Shown here one piece after another: positions 16,458 to 24,055 of a DNA stretch of 34,558 nucleotides. Made by a program: the position numbers and the translations under genes. Under the pieces are notes generated by a model. It was not told the origin of the DNA and did no database searches. It was given only the letters and a program-made list of their open reading frames with translations. The first letter of the stretch is position 1, and the number at the start of each line of letters is the position of its first letter. The stretch comes from an uncultured Bacteroidia bacterium (GTDB taxonomy: Bacteria > Bacteroidota > Bacteroidia > Bacteroidales > Prolixibacteraceae). The stretch spans positions 1-34,558 of the forward strand of contig CAIVCR010000088.1 of NCBI GenBank assembly GCA_903904515.1, in the 5' to 3' direction.

Positions 16458-17054
16458 TCAACATCCACCTCCTGCAGAAGCCCCTTTGCGAACTGGTATC
16501 ACCGCTTCGCCTTTCTTCAAAGTCGGTGCAGAAACCGGTAAATTTATTAGTTCTGATTTCCCATGAATTGCCGCAGTGTCTGCAAGGGAGATCTCCGTTG
16601 TGGCAAGATCAGGGAGGCTAAATTCATTGATTGGATTTATTCCTCCTTTCAATAGTTTCACATTTTTGTACCCCAATTGTCGCAACAAAAACAGCGGAGC
16701 GGTAGCCTGCAATTGGTCATTTCCATACAATACCGCCTCCTTCCCGCTGTTCAACAGGTTGTCGAACAGTTCGAGCGATGGTTTGTCCAATAGTTGGCGT
16801 ATGGGTATATTTATAGCACTTAGGGGGTGTCCTTTGGAATACAATTCCGCTGAGCGGATATCGATCAATTGTTTACCGGCAATATTTTTTATTTCAACTT
16901 CAATTGACCGGTCATTCATCACCTTTATTGTTTCATTGGCATTAAGCAGATAATGCGGCGATTTAGGTCTGAAAACAAAGGCCAATACGACAATTACCAC
17001 TGCTAATCCGAGCAGGCTGAGCCAGAGTGAATTGGTTTTGATGAAACGGTTCAT
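16458..17054 (-). CDS. Membrane-anchored rhodanese-like protein with C-terminal GGGC
   Basis: 198 residues. A transmembrane anchor (about 9-28) puts the rest in the periplasm. The single rhodanese fold covers about 55-145: the first block is QLIDIRSAELYSKGHPLSAINIP (split here as LIDIRSAELY and HPLSAINIP), then AVLYGNDQL at 108-115 and NVKLLKGGINP. The active-site loop normally starts with cysteine in this place. Here it reads YGN, so classical sulfurtransferase activity is not expected. A linker rich in P, K and A leads to a C-terminal SAGGGC, with the cysteine as the last residue. The neighbouring gene at 17201 has the same architecture. The pattern suggests sulfane sulfur carriage on the tail. 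Confidence 0.85.
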   Translation of the reverse strand: MNRFIKTNSLWLSLLGLAVVIVVLAFVFRPKSPHYLLNANETIKVMNDRSIEVEIKNIAGKQLIDIRSAELYSKGHPLSAINIPIRQLLDKPSLELFDNLLNSGKEAVLYGNDQLQATAPLFLLRQLGYKNVKLLKGGINPINEFSLPDLATTEISLADTAAIHGKSELINLPVSAPTLKKGEAVIPVRKGASAGGGC

Positions 17055-17142
17055 TTTATTGGTGTTTGTGGTTTAACTGTAAAACAACTGCATAATTATC
17101 ATAATAAATCACTATTATCGCAGGAAATGGAAATCAGTATTA

Positions 17143-17176
17143 AAAGATTCTTCGCTACACTTCGTTCAGAATCTTT
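17143..17176 (-). terminator. Hairpin between the two rhodanese-like genes
   Basis: The arms aaagattct (17143-17151) and agaatcttt (17168-17176) form a 9-bp stem. On the minus strand it lies 24 nt after the stop of the 207-residue rhodanese gene. The loop contains cttcg, as in a common type of dispersed repeat, so it may be a repeat unit used as a terminator or attenuator. Confidence 0.55.
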
Positions 17177-17200
17177 GATTTTTCGCTATGATTATATTTC

Positions 17201-17824
17201 TTAACAGCCACCACCGGCAGCTGCTTTAGGGGCCTTTCTGATAACCTGAACCTTTTCCTTAACGGTTACAGCAGCTGAAGTGCTCGCAGTTTCACCCGTT
17301 CCAATTAAAAACATTCGGGCAGCCTTTCTGAAACTGACCAAATCAAGGTCGGCTGTGGAAGGGGTTCCGGAAACGGGTTTTTCGCTGACAATGGTTGTGA
17401 ACCATTCATTCATTCCCCCTTTCATGATATAGATTCTTTTTAAGGCATATCGCGAACAAAGGAGCCAGGCTTTTTCAGCCGTGAGATCGGCATTGCCATA
17501 TAGCACTTTATCCTTTCCTGGCTGACTGAAAAGTTCCATATTCGTTTTAGAAAGGAGCGAATCGGGAGGAATATTGAGTGATCCTGGTAAGGCGAAGGTT
17601 TTATACTGATCTGCCTTTCGCAGGTCGATCAGCATTAAGGTAGGATCGTTTTCAATAATCCGGTGAGTAACCTGATCAACAGTTAGATAACGCGATTTTT
17701 GCACTGCCTCTGAGAGAAGTACCTTGGGGTCAGTCTCCTTTAACTCGTTTTTCTTTGGAAGGATAACCAGTCCTAAGGCCAATACAATCAGGAGAATAGC
17801 AAGTATCGTATATTTTCGTTCCAT
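17201..17824 (-). CDS. Second membrane-anchored rhodanese-like protein with C-terminal GGGC
   Basis: 207 residues, with an N-terminal anchor (about 5-23) and one rhodanese domain (about 48-145): LMLIDLRKADQYKTFALPG, then KVLYGNADL at 106-114 and IYIMKGGMNEWF. The canonical catalytic cysteine is replaced by G110 in YGN. C123 lies in the next helix, where it would be buried. The tail (165-207) is low complexity and ends RKAPKAAAGGGC. The tail matches its neighbour at 16458-17054 in the last four residues and in the basic VIRK/IPVRK preceding segment. It lies 12 nt downstream of a YeeE/YedE gene, so transport and carriage are linked. Duplication of one ancestor is likely. Confidence 0.87.
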   Translation of the reverse strand: MERKYTILAILLIVLALGLVILPKKNELKETDPKVLLSEAVQKSRYLTVDQVTHRIIENDPTLMLIDLRKADQYKTFALPGSLNIPPDSLLSKTNMELFSQPGKDKVLYGNADLTAEKAWLLCSRYALKRIYIMKGGMNEWFTTIVSEKPVSGTPSTADLDLVSFRKAARMFLIGTGETASTSAAVTVKEKVQVIRKAPKAAAGGGC

Positions 17825-17836
17825 AATTTGAGTTGT

Positions 17837-18430
17837 TTAATATTCAATCTTCTTTATGTTCTTCTGAATCCGCCCGGCACCCACGAACATGCCAATAGCG
17901 GCTAAAACAAGGAAGAATGTAAACAGTTCGGGTGAAATGCCAAAGACTGTATTAATCATTTTGGCCCCCTGTGAACCACTATAGTACATATTTTCGAAAA
18001 TCGGGAACGATTCGGAAAACAGAAACACGCCGATAAACATTCCTCCGAAGAAAACAAGGCCGTCAATGCGACCAACTGCGGTAGCACACAAACTTGTTCC
18101 GGGGCAAAATCCACCCATTGCAAAACCAATTCCCATAATAATTCCACCCACAATTGCGGAAGTCAAAAAGGTTGGCTGTATGTACAGGGTTGAAAAATCG
18201 ACGAGTCCGAGGTAACTAAAATAGAGCAAACCTAAGGATGCAACTATGGCTGCGGTAAAGAATACCTTCACCACAACGAAGTCATATCCAAAGAATGTGC
18301 CGATTATCTTACGTGATGAAGAAAAGCCTGATGCTTCGAGGGCAAAGCCAAAACCCATGCCAAGGATGACGGCAAACAGATTGTCCCATGCGGGGGAAAC
18401 CATTCCTGATGAGATGATAGATCCGATCAT
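17837..18430 (-). CDS. YeeE/YedE family sulfur transporter, half-protein 1
   Basis: Inner-membrane protein of the DUF395/YeeE-YedE family, whose characterised member TsuA takes up thiosulfate through a line of cysteines. 197 residues with about six helices. The signature GFAMGGFCPGTSLCATAVG (102-120) has C109 and C115 in the transport path. The N-terminal half-motif GFGFALEASGFSSSRK (26-41) lacks a cysteine. The family's full-length members have about 350-400 residues, so this and the following 175-residue gene would form the two halves. It lies 20 nt downstream of the other half. TusA, a common partner, is absent. Confidence 0.88.
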   Translation of the reverse strand: MIGSIISSGMVSPAWDNLFAVILGMGFGFALEASGFSSSRKIIGTFFGYDFVVVKVFFTAAIVASLGLLYFSYLGLVDFSTLYIQPTFLTSAIVGGIIMGIGFAMGGFCPGTSLCATAVGRIDGLVFFGGMFIGVFLFSESFPIFENMYYSGSQGAKMINTVFGISPELFTFFLVLAAIGMFVGAGRIQKNIKKIEY

Positions 18431-18450
18431 AATATTTTAACTTAAAATGG

Positions 18451-18978
18451 TTAAATCCAGTTTTTACGAAATATCCAGGCTGCGACAAAAGCGGTACCGA
18501 AGATGGCGATCATGGTGATATAACCACCAAACGACAGTACTGCCATGCCGCTCAGTGCGGCACCACTTGTACAACCCCGGGCCAGCTGAGAACCAAATCC
18601 AAAAATCAATCCGCCTGCCAGGGCAAAGACCAGTCTTCGACGGGAGGTGATTTTAGGTGAGTGTTCAACTTTGAATTTCAAACGGTTGAAAATAATTCCC
18701 GAGAAAAAGGCTCCGGCAAGAACTCCCAGCACTTCAAATACAAGCCAGTTGCTCATTGGCTGTTTGTCCCCACCGGCAAACTGACTATAGTAAGCTGAGT
18801 TAGCTACATGCCCCGGAGCAATTACATTCACAGTTGCTGCAACGCTGTTTTTTACAGCCCCGCTGGCACCAAGTCCGCGCCCGGAAATATAAAATGCCAG
18901 GAAAAGAAAGGTTCCCAGTATCACTCCACCCAAATATGGATTAAGGTAATACGATCCGTCGTTTTTTATTTTTTTCAT
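18451..18978 (-). CDS. YeeE/YedE family sulfur transporter, half-protein 2
   Basis: 175 residues with about four or five helices. The signature GFGSQLARGCTSGAALSG (127-144) contains C136, equivalent to one of the conserved cysteines of TsuA. The loop at 40-75 (ending FAGGDKQP) is probably periplasmic. Together with the 197-residue protein it makes a heteromeric transporter, similar to the split PmpA/PmpB proteins. It is the first gene of the run YeeE-YeeE-rhodanese-rhodanese on the minus strand and is separated from psrC by 203 bp with repeats. Likely substrates are thiosulfate or another sulfane sulfur compound. Confidence 0.87.
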   Translation of the reverse strand: MKKIKNDGSYYLNPYLGGVILGTFLFLAFYISGRGLGASGAVKNSVAATVNVIAPGHVANSAYYSQFAGGDKQPMSNWLVFEVLGVLAGAFFSGIIFNRLKFKVEHSPKITSRRRLVFALAGGLIFGFGSQLARGCTSGAALSGMAVLSFGGYITMIAIFGTAFVAAWIFRKNWI

Positions 18979-19043
18979 ATTATAATTTAATTAACATGCT
19001 AAAATAACAGGGTAATGTTAAGTAGTGAGTGATTCATCGTTTT

Positions 19044-19138
19044 GACCTCCCCTTCCCCCTGCGAGGGAGGGGGAAAGGAAAATCTTCTGGGGGTGTGTAT
19101 CTGAAGTCTCCCCTTTGGGGAGATTTAGAGGGGTCAGC
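19044..19138. repeat. Dispersed Bacteroidota hairpin repeat (CTCCCCTTTGGGGAG type)
   Basis: Two G/C-run hairpins stand next to each other. The first is ccttccccct / agggagggggaaagg (19051-19078, imperfect). The second is tctcccc-ttt-ggggaga (19107-19123, perfect), followed by tttagaggggtc. I recognise this as a frequent intergenic repeat in Bacteroidota. It fills the space between psrC and the YeeE gene. Confidence 0.7.
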
Positions 19139-19181
19139 AGTTGAAATCTGAATACTAAATCCTTCATTATTCCTATCAAAA

Positions 19182-20123
19182 TTAATAGAGAAACCTCGTA
19201 ATTTGTCCTGCTTCAACCATAAGAAATCTGAAAATCAGACCACCTAACAGTACCAGAATAGCCGGTACATAAATTGGCACTTTGAATCCTTTCAATTCGA
19301 AAATTTCGAGAACAGCGGGGAAGATCAGCCCAAGAAGGACCACGAAGGTGAAAAATGGGGCAGTGAATTTTCCCCCCAGGAAGAGGTTAGCGGCATTGAT
19401 CTGAGCTTCTGATCCGGCAAGAAATCCCATAAGGAGGTGGACGATAAAGAAGAGTTCAATGACGATAAGCAGAATGTCGATTCTACCCATGATTTTCCGC
19501 TCTTTATGATCTTTGCTGAGCATGATGATTATTGCTGCCGCGGTCGACATTCCGGAGACCAGAAAAAGGGGCCCCAGTATAGAAGTGTTCCACAACGGTC
19601 GTGCATTGAATGCCGAAAGTAAAATCCCTGTATAAATCCCGAGGATAACAGCATATATAGCCATAGGCCAGGCAATCCATAGCCTGTATTTTATCAGCCA
19701 GGATTCAGCGGTTTTCAGAAAATCGAATTTCCAATCCCAATTTGGGAAGACCTCCCTCACATAGCTGGCCGACCACAAAATGGAAATCGGTGTAATGATC
19801 ATTAAAACCCACGCGCCCCAACCCATCGGAGACTCGAGTCGGATTGTGGTATAAAGCTGCCAGAAAAATAGTTTATGTTTCAGATCGAGGAAAAGCATAA
19901 ATAGCCCGAAAACCAGCAGAAATGGAACCAGCAACGGAGCCTTTTTAACTGTAGCTGTCATTTTATTCTCCTTGCCAAGAATTGTAAACACACCGGCAAA
20001 AAAAAGGATTCCTGCAGCAACTCCACCCAGAAAAAGGTAGATCGGAATCTGCCAGTGCCAGATATTCAGATAAGGATCAATATTGGGGATGTTGCGCCCG
20101 CTTACAAATAATTCTTCTCTCAT
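19182..20123 (-). CDS. psrC: NrfD/PsrC-type membrane subunit of the molybdoenzyme
   Basis: Quinone-interacting membrane anchor of a CISM-type complex. 313 residues with eight or more helices, starting with WHWQIPIYLFLGGVAAGILF (22-41), the classic NrfD/PsrC first helix. Further helices follow, including VPFLLVFGLFMLFLDL and FLVSGMSTAAAIIIML, and the chain ends QITRFLY. It transfers electrons between quinone and the PsrB iron-sulfur protein without heme. It sits 18 nt downstream of psrB in an A-B-C operon. The name follows the polysulfide reductase family. The true substrate could also be thiosulfate or tetrathionate. Confidence 0.9.
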   Translation of the reverse strand: MREELFVSGRNIPNIDPYLNIWHWQIPIYLFLGGVAAGILFFAGVFTILGKENKMTATVKKAPLLVPFLLVFGLFMLFLDLKHKLFFWQLYTTIRLESPMGWGAWVLMIITPISILWSASYVREVFPNWDWKFDFLKTAESWLIKYRLWIAWPMAIYAVILGIYTGILLSAFNARPLWNTSILGPLFLVSGMSTAAAIIIMLSKDHKERKIMGRIDILLIVIELFFIVHLLMGFLAGSEAQINAANLFLGGKFTAPFFTFVVLLGLIFPAVLEIFELKGFKVPIYVPAILVLLGGLIFRFLMVEAGQITRFLY

Positions 20124-20141
20124 TTTTTTATTTTTTGCAGG

Positions 20142-20675
20142 TTAAACCAGGTAAAATATCTGAGGTTTCGTGCCGGCTTCGGGAGCCAGTGACTTGAATT
20201 TCCTGTTTTTCAGTACATTTACGATTTTGGAGTTCTGATCGTCGAGATCTCCAAAATAGATGCAGCTCGTTGGACAAACGCTAACGCAGGCCGGATCATT
20301 CCCTTCGCGTACACGGTGAATGCAAAAGGTGCATTTGTCAACATAACCATCCGGATGTGAATAACGCGCATCGTATGGGCATGCCTCAATACATGCTCCG
20401 CAGCCAATACACTTGTTATGTTCCACAAGTACAATTCCACCCTCTTCGAAATGACTTGCCCCTGTTGGACAACATCTTACGCATGGGGAATTGGCACAAT
20501 GGTTACAGCGTTCTGACCGAAGTTCAATACTTACGTTTGGATAGGTTCCGTCAACTACTTCGACTACCCAGTCGCGGCAAAATCCAACCGGTACATTATT
20601 CTCGGTCTGGCAGGCTACCACACAGTCGCTGCAGCCCACACATTTTCGGGTATCAATAGCCATTCCGTACCTCAT
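20142..20675 (-). CDS. psrB: Four-cluster ferredoxin subunit (PsrB/PhsB/NrfC type)
   Basis: 177 residues with 16 cysteines for four [4Fe-4S] clusters: CVGCSDCVVACQTENNVP near the N-terminus, CNHCANSPCVRCCPTGA, CIGCGACIEACPYDARY, then CTFCIHRV to ACVSVCPTSC. It lacks a signal peptide and would be carried across the membrane with the Tat-exported PsrA partner. Its ATG overlaps the TGA of psrA by four bases (ATGA), so translation is coupled. It relays electrons between PsrC and PsrA. Confidence 0.94.
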   Translation of the reverse strand: MRYGMAIDTRKCVGCSDCVVACQTENNVPVGFCRDWVVEVVDGTYPNVSIELRSERCNHCANSPCVRCCPTGASHFEEGGIVLVEHNKCIGCGACIEACPYDARYSHPDGYVDKCTFCIHRVREGNDPACVSVCPTSCIYFGDLDDQNSKIVNVLKNRKFKSLAPEAGTKPQIFYLV

Positions 20676-22930
20676 GATTTAGCCTCCTTTTTTGCTGCGT
20701 CTTTAATAAATGTGACAAAGTTGCCGCGCATACCGGTTCCACCCATTATCGGGTCGATCTTTACATCTGAAATTAACTCGGTATCGTTAACCCCCCGTCC
20801 GAAAGCGTATGTTAATGGTTTATGGTGGTGTCCGAATCCATGAACGATGTAAACCGAGTCCCAACGGATTCGCTCTGTGATTCTCACTTTAACCGAAAAG
20901 TTTGAAACTACACCAGCCTGGTTTTTTAGAAAAACATACTGATCTTTTTTCAGTCCCCAGAGTTCAGCAACCTGAGGATTGATCCAAACCGAGTTTTCGG
21001 GCATCAATGCCACGAGGTTGCGGTTGTTGGCTGTCCGGCTGAAGGTGTGCATCGGTGCCCGTCCATAAATCAACCGGTAAAATCCCTCTTCAGGCTGAGG
21101 GTGAAGAGTCAGTTTTGGCATGGGATCAAAGCCGGCTGCTTCGAGTTCGTGTGAATAGAGTTGTATTTTCCCGCTTGCAGTTTTGAATTTGTAATCCGAT
21201 CCGGGCAGAATATATACTGGTGTTTTACGTTCGAACTTCTTTAAGCCGATCTTTTCCATTTCACTGAGCGAGGTGCCTGCCTGTTTGAGTTGCCAGTCAA
21301 GGACCTCCTTGAAATCCTTATAGTTATAGTAGGCTCCAAGACCCAGTCGTTCGCCGATCTGCTTGGAGATCCACCAGGCGGGTTTCGTTTCGTACATTGG
21401 CTCAACCGCCGGCATCCGAAGTGCGATTGTTGGCTCGCGATGGGCTGTGGCCCGTAAATCATCATGCCGCTCGAGATAGGTACACTCAGGTAAGACTACG
21501 TCGGCATAGCCGGTAATCTCCATCGGCATTGTATCCACAACAACGAGTAAATCGAGCGATTGCATCGCCTTCATCAATTGTTCCTTCAACGGAATCGATA
21601 CGATCAGGTTTGTGCCAGAAACAATCCACCCTTTTATAACATGCTCATTCCCTTCCGCAGGAATTGAAGCTTCTATGATTGTATTTGTAACTGCCTCTTT
21701 TGCAAATGGATATCTGCCTTTTAGAGTGTCCTGCCACGACCAGGCTGGTTTTGGGTATGCAGGATGCGGAAAATCGGGAATCTTAATCCCCTCCTTAAAG
21801 AAGATACCACCCCTGTTTCCCCAGGTTCCCAGTAATGCGTTTAAGATAGCGATTGCGCGTGAACGTTGCACATCATCGCCATACCACGAGGTATGTCTCC
21901 CCGGATGGATGATTGCTGAAGGGGCAGCATTAGCCATCTCCCGGGCAGTCTGGCGGACGAGTTCCGGTTTTAGGGTAGTTATCCCGTAAGCCCATTCAGG
22001 CGTATAATTTTTTACATGCTCCTTAAGCTCATTGAATCCTTCTGCATATTTGTCAACATACTCTTTGTTATAAAGCTCATCGTATATGAGAACATGAATC
22101 CATGCCAGCAGAAGTGCCAGATCTGTTGATGGTTTGATTGGTAGCCAATATTTCGATTTGCTGGCGGCAGTCGAGAGGCGTGGATCTACTGTTATTATGA
22201 CCGCGCCGCGGTCAATGGCCTCCGACATCTCCTGCACCTGTCCGTTGTGCATATTCTCGCCGATATGTGATCCGATCAGAACCAGGCACCGTGTGTCCCG
22301 TATATCGGTTACCTCGGGACTGCTTACCGATTCGCCGAAGGTGAGTTCAAAACCGGTATCCCGTGGTCCGCGGCATTGGGCAAATGATGGTGCAGCAACA
22401 TTGTTTGATCCGAAGGCGTTGAGCAAATGGGTGAAATATTTTCCGGAACTGCCGTGGTTGAACAATGCCATACTCTCAGGCCCGTGCTTTTCGGCAATCG
22501 CCTTCATCTTTGTGGCAATATAGTCAAGCGCCTCATCCCAGGTTGCTGTTCTGTATGTTTGCTCGCCGTTTTTAGTAATTCGTATTAATGGTGTTTTAAG
22601 GCGATCGGGATCTGTAAACATCCCAACGCCACCAGTGCCACGCGGACAAAGCCTTCCGTTGCACTGAGGGTCATCGGCATTCCCAATGATTTTTTGAATC
22701 TGGCCATTTTCTGTAACATAGGACCATCCTGCGCATTTCCAGAAACAAACTTCACAATAGGTTGGCACTCTTCTAACTCCTCTGAAATTCTTCAAATCGG
22801 TTTTTGGCGCAGAGGCTCCTGCAACCCATTGAACAGCACCACCGGTTAAGACAGTCGCTCCTAATCCTAATGAACAAATTTTAATAAAATCCCTCCTCGT
22901 ACGCATCATTCTGATATTTAGGGTTTTCAT
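20672..22930 (-). CDS. psrA: Molybdopterin-guanine dinucleotide oxidoreductase, PsrA/PhsA type
   Basis: Periplasmic catalytic subunit of the DMSO reductase family, 752 residues. The Tat signal is RTRRDFIKICS (10-20). The proximal [4Fe-4S] ligands are C59, C62 and C66 in the CEVCFWKC segment and C95 in LCPRG. The molybdenum ligand is C186 in SFAQCRGP, the cysteine type found in polysulfide and thiosulfate reductases and not the serine of DMSO reductases. Later, bis-MGD contacts include VSGTNLIVS and VDTMPMEITGYADVVLPECTYLERHD (split by position). The chain ends in the MGD-binding domain (RIRWDSVYIVHGFGHHHKPL). Neighbouring YeeE and rhodanese genes favour a sulfur substrate, though arsenate or tetrathionate reductase relatives cannot be excluded. 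Confidence 0.92.
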   Translation of the reverse strand: MKTLNIRMMRTRRDFIKICSLGLGATVLTGGAVQWVAGASAPKTDLKNFRGVRRVPTYCEVCFWKCAGWSYVTENGQIQKIIGNADDPQCNGRLCPRGTGGVGMFTDPDRLKTPLIRITKNGEQTYRTATWDEALDYIATKMKAIAEKHGPESMALFNHGSSGKYFTHLLNAFGSNNVAAPSFAQCRGPRDTGFELTFGESVSSPEVTDIRDTRCLVLIGSHIGENMHNGQVQEMSEAIDRGAVIITVDPRLSTAASKSKYWLPIKPSTDLALLLAWIHVLIYDELYNKEYVDKYAEGFNELKEHVKNYTPEWAYGITTLKPELVRQTAREMANAAPSAIIHPGRHTSWYGDDVQRSRAIAILNALLGTWGNRGGIFFKEGIKIPDFPHPAYPKPAWSWQDTLKGRYPFAKEAVTNTIIEASIPAEGNEHVIKGWIVSGTNLIVSIPLKEQLMKAMQSLDLLVVVDTMPMEITGYADVVLPECTYLERHDDLRATAHREPTIALRMPAVEPMYETKPAWWISKQIGERLGLGAYYNYKDFKEVLDWQLKQAGTSLSEMEKIGLKKFERKTPVYILPGSDYKFKTASGKIQLYSHELEAAGFDPMPKLTLHPQPEEGFYRLIYGRAPMHTFSRTANNRNLVALMPENSVWINPQVAELWGLKKDQYVFLKNQAGVVSNFSVKVRITERIRWDSVYIVHGFGHHHKPLTYAFGRGVNDTELISDVKIDPIMGGTGMRGNFVTFIKDAAKKEAKS

Positions 22931-23325
22931 AGTTATTTAAGACCGCTTATTGTGCTTGCGCTCTATGATTAAAGCCAAAAGTATTTGATTGATTTTTGAT
23001 ATACAAATAGCAATTCGTGACCCATGGATTTGTAATTAAATGATTATTAGATATATATGACTTTGTGATTTTGCGAGTGAAAATCAAATATGGGTTTAAC
23101 ACACTGAAATACAGCAGTTTGTAAAACCTTATTTATATTTATTATTAGTTATTTAAATTCTATTAAAATACTGAATATCAAGATTATATGGTTTCATTGA
23201 TATTCTCACAATGGATTATGATATGTATCATAAAAAAAGCTGATGTAAAGCATATTTTGTTAAATCAGGCTGATGATGATCAAAAATAAATTGTAGTAGC
23301 TTTGGAAGCCTCAAGGTCGTGCCAA
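22931..23325. other. Divergent regulatory region between psrA and the Rieske gene
   Basis: AT-rich, no gene. It contains the psrA promoter (22976-23007) and a -7 box TAGCTTTG for the Rieske gene (23297-23304). An inverted repeat with 7-bp arms, TGATTTT (23066-23072) and AAAATCA (23080-23086) separated by 7 nt, lies between them and could be an operator for a dimeric regulator such as the Crp/Fnr protein encoded at 27047. It does not match the Escherichia coli FNR or CRP consensus. Confidence 0.5.
22976..23007 (-). promoter_or_regulatory. Promoter of psrABC
   Basis: On the minus strand TTTG (23007-23004), a 20-nt spacer and TACTTTTG (22983-22976) form a complete match to the Bacteroidota consensus. 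The predicted transcription start is near 22969, leaving a leader of about 39 nt. Confidence 0.85.
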
Positions 23326-23745
23326 ATGGAAACTCAAAAGCGGATATCCCGGAAAATATTTATTCGATGGACAACTCGTGTGATCGTTGGTCTTACTTTA
23401 TGGATATGGTACCGACTCTCCAGGTTTCAAAATGAACAGGAAAAGGGTATTGAATTTGCTCATGGCAATGATATTCCATTGGGAATCAGTTATTATGGAA
23501 GGTATTATCTTTTTCGGACCAAGGATTCGATTCGTGCTTTTTCAACAACCTGCACCCATGCTGGTTGCCGGATAGGGCGGGGGAGCGGTGATACCCTTCA
23601 ATGCAGTTGTCATGGCTCTCAGTTTGAAGGAATGAGCGGCAAACCATTAAAGGGCCCGGCGATCAAACCGCTGCGGGAACTTGAATGCAGGTTCAATGGT
23701 AAAACGGGTCAATGGATCGTGAAATTTAATTCCGGAATAGTCTAA
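23326..23745 (+). CDS. Rieske [2Fe-2S] protein
   Basis: Electron-transfer subunit of a cytochrome bc/b6f-like quinol-oxidising complex. 139 residues from ATG 23326. A membrane anchor spans about residues 11-27. The cluster motifs are CTHAGC and CSCHGSQF, with both histidine and both cysteine ligands present and the disulfide cysteines C and C in place. The ORF is open upstream to 23302 but a -7 box at 23297-23304 puts that start before transcription begins. The fused cytochrome b gene starts 310 bp downstream in the same direction, so the two may form one complex. It is divergent from psrABC. Confidence 0.9.
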   Translation: METQKRISRKIFIRWTTRVIVGLTLWIWYRLSRFQNEQEKGIEFAHGNDIPLGISYYGRYYLFRTKDSIRAFSTTCTHAGCRIGRGSGDTLQCSCHGSQFEGMSGKPLKGPAIKPLRELECRFNGKTGQWIVKFNSGIV

Positions 23746-23773
23746 AAACTGGTTTAATCTTTTTTCAGTCTCG

Positions 23774-23870
23774 TTAGGGATTTAATATGGGTAGAAAATG
23801 AATAAATATTGAAGGTTTCGTCCCGTACGGGACGAGATATTTGGCGACTAATTAACTTCTACCCATATTT
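23774..23870. repeat. Nested inverted-repeat element, copy 2
   Basis: Outer arms are ATGGGTAGAA near 23786-23795 and TTCTACCCAT at about 23857-23866. The centre has the perfect 16-bp palindrome CGTCCCGTACGGGACG (23819-23834). The start, agggattt-a/g-atatgggtagaaaatga, is nearly identical to the mirrored right end of the element at 1735-1920, and the inner CGTCCC motif is shared. Confidence 0.8.
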
Positions 23871-23877
23871 AATGGCT

Positions 23878-23959
23878 AAAGCACTAAGTTTCACTAAGTA
23901 TTAAAAGTGTTGATTACGAACCTTTGTGTACCTTTGATTCTTAGAGCCTTAGTGGCAAA
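23878..23959. repeat. CTTAGTG/CTTTGTG-type dispersed repeat, copy 1
   Basis: Contains aaagcactaagtttcactaag, then acctttgtgtacctttg and cttagagccttagtggc. A related unit with the same cttag-n-gccttag core is at 27826-27880. This repeat type is frequent between genes in Bacteroidota. Confidence 0.65.
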
Positions 23960-24055
23960 TTTTGTATTTCCTGTTATCATCAGTTATACTGTTTATTTTA
24001 GGCTTTAGAGGGTTGAAAATTAGTGGTTAATTTGTCTGTTATATCTTTCCGTTAG

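Larger units (their letters stand above)
23746..24055 (+). other. Gap between the Rieske and cytochrome b genes, filled with two repeats
   Basis: No gene. The space holds copy 2 of the GGGTAGAAAAT element (23774-23870) and a CTTTG/CTTAG repeat (23878-23959). TACCTTTG at 23929-23936 inside the latter matches the -7 consensus and might start the cytochrome gene, but it has no good -33 partner. Confidence 0.55.
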
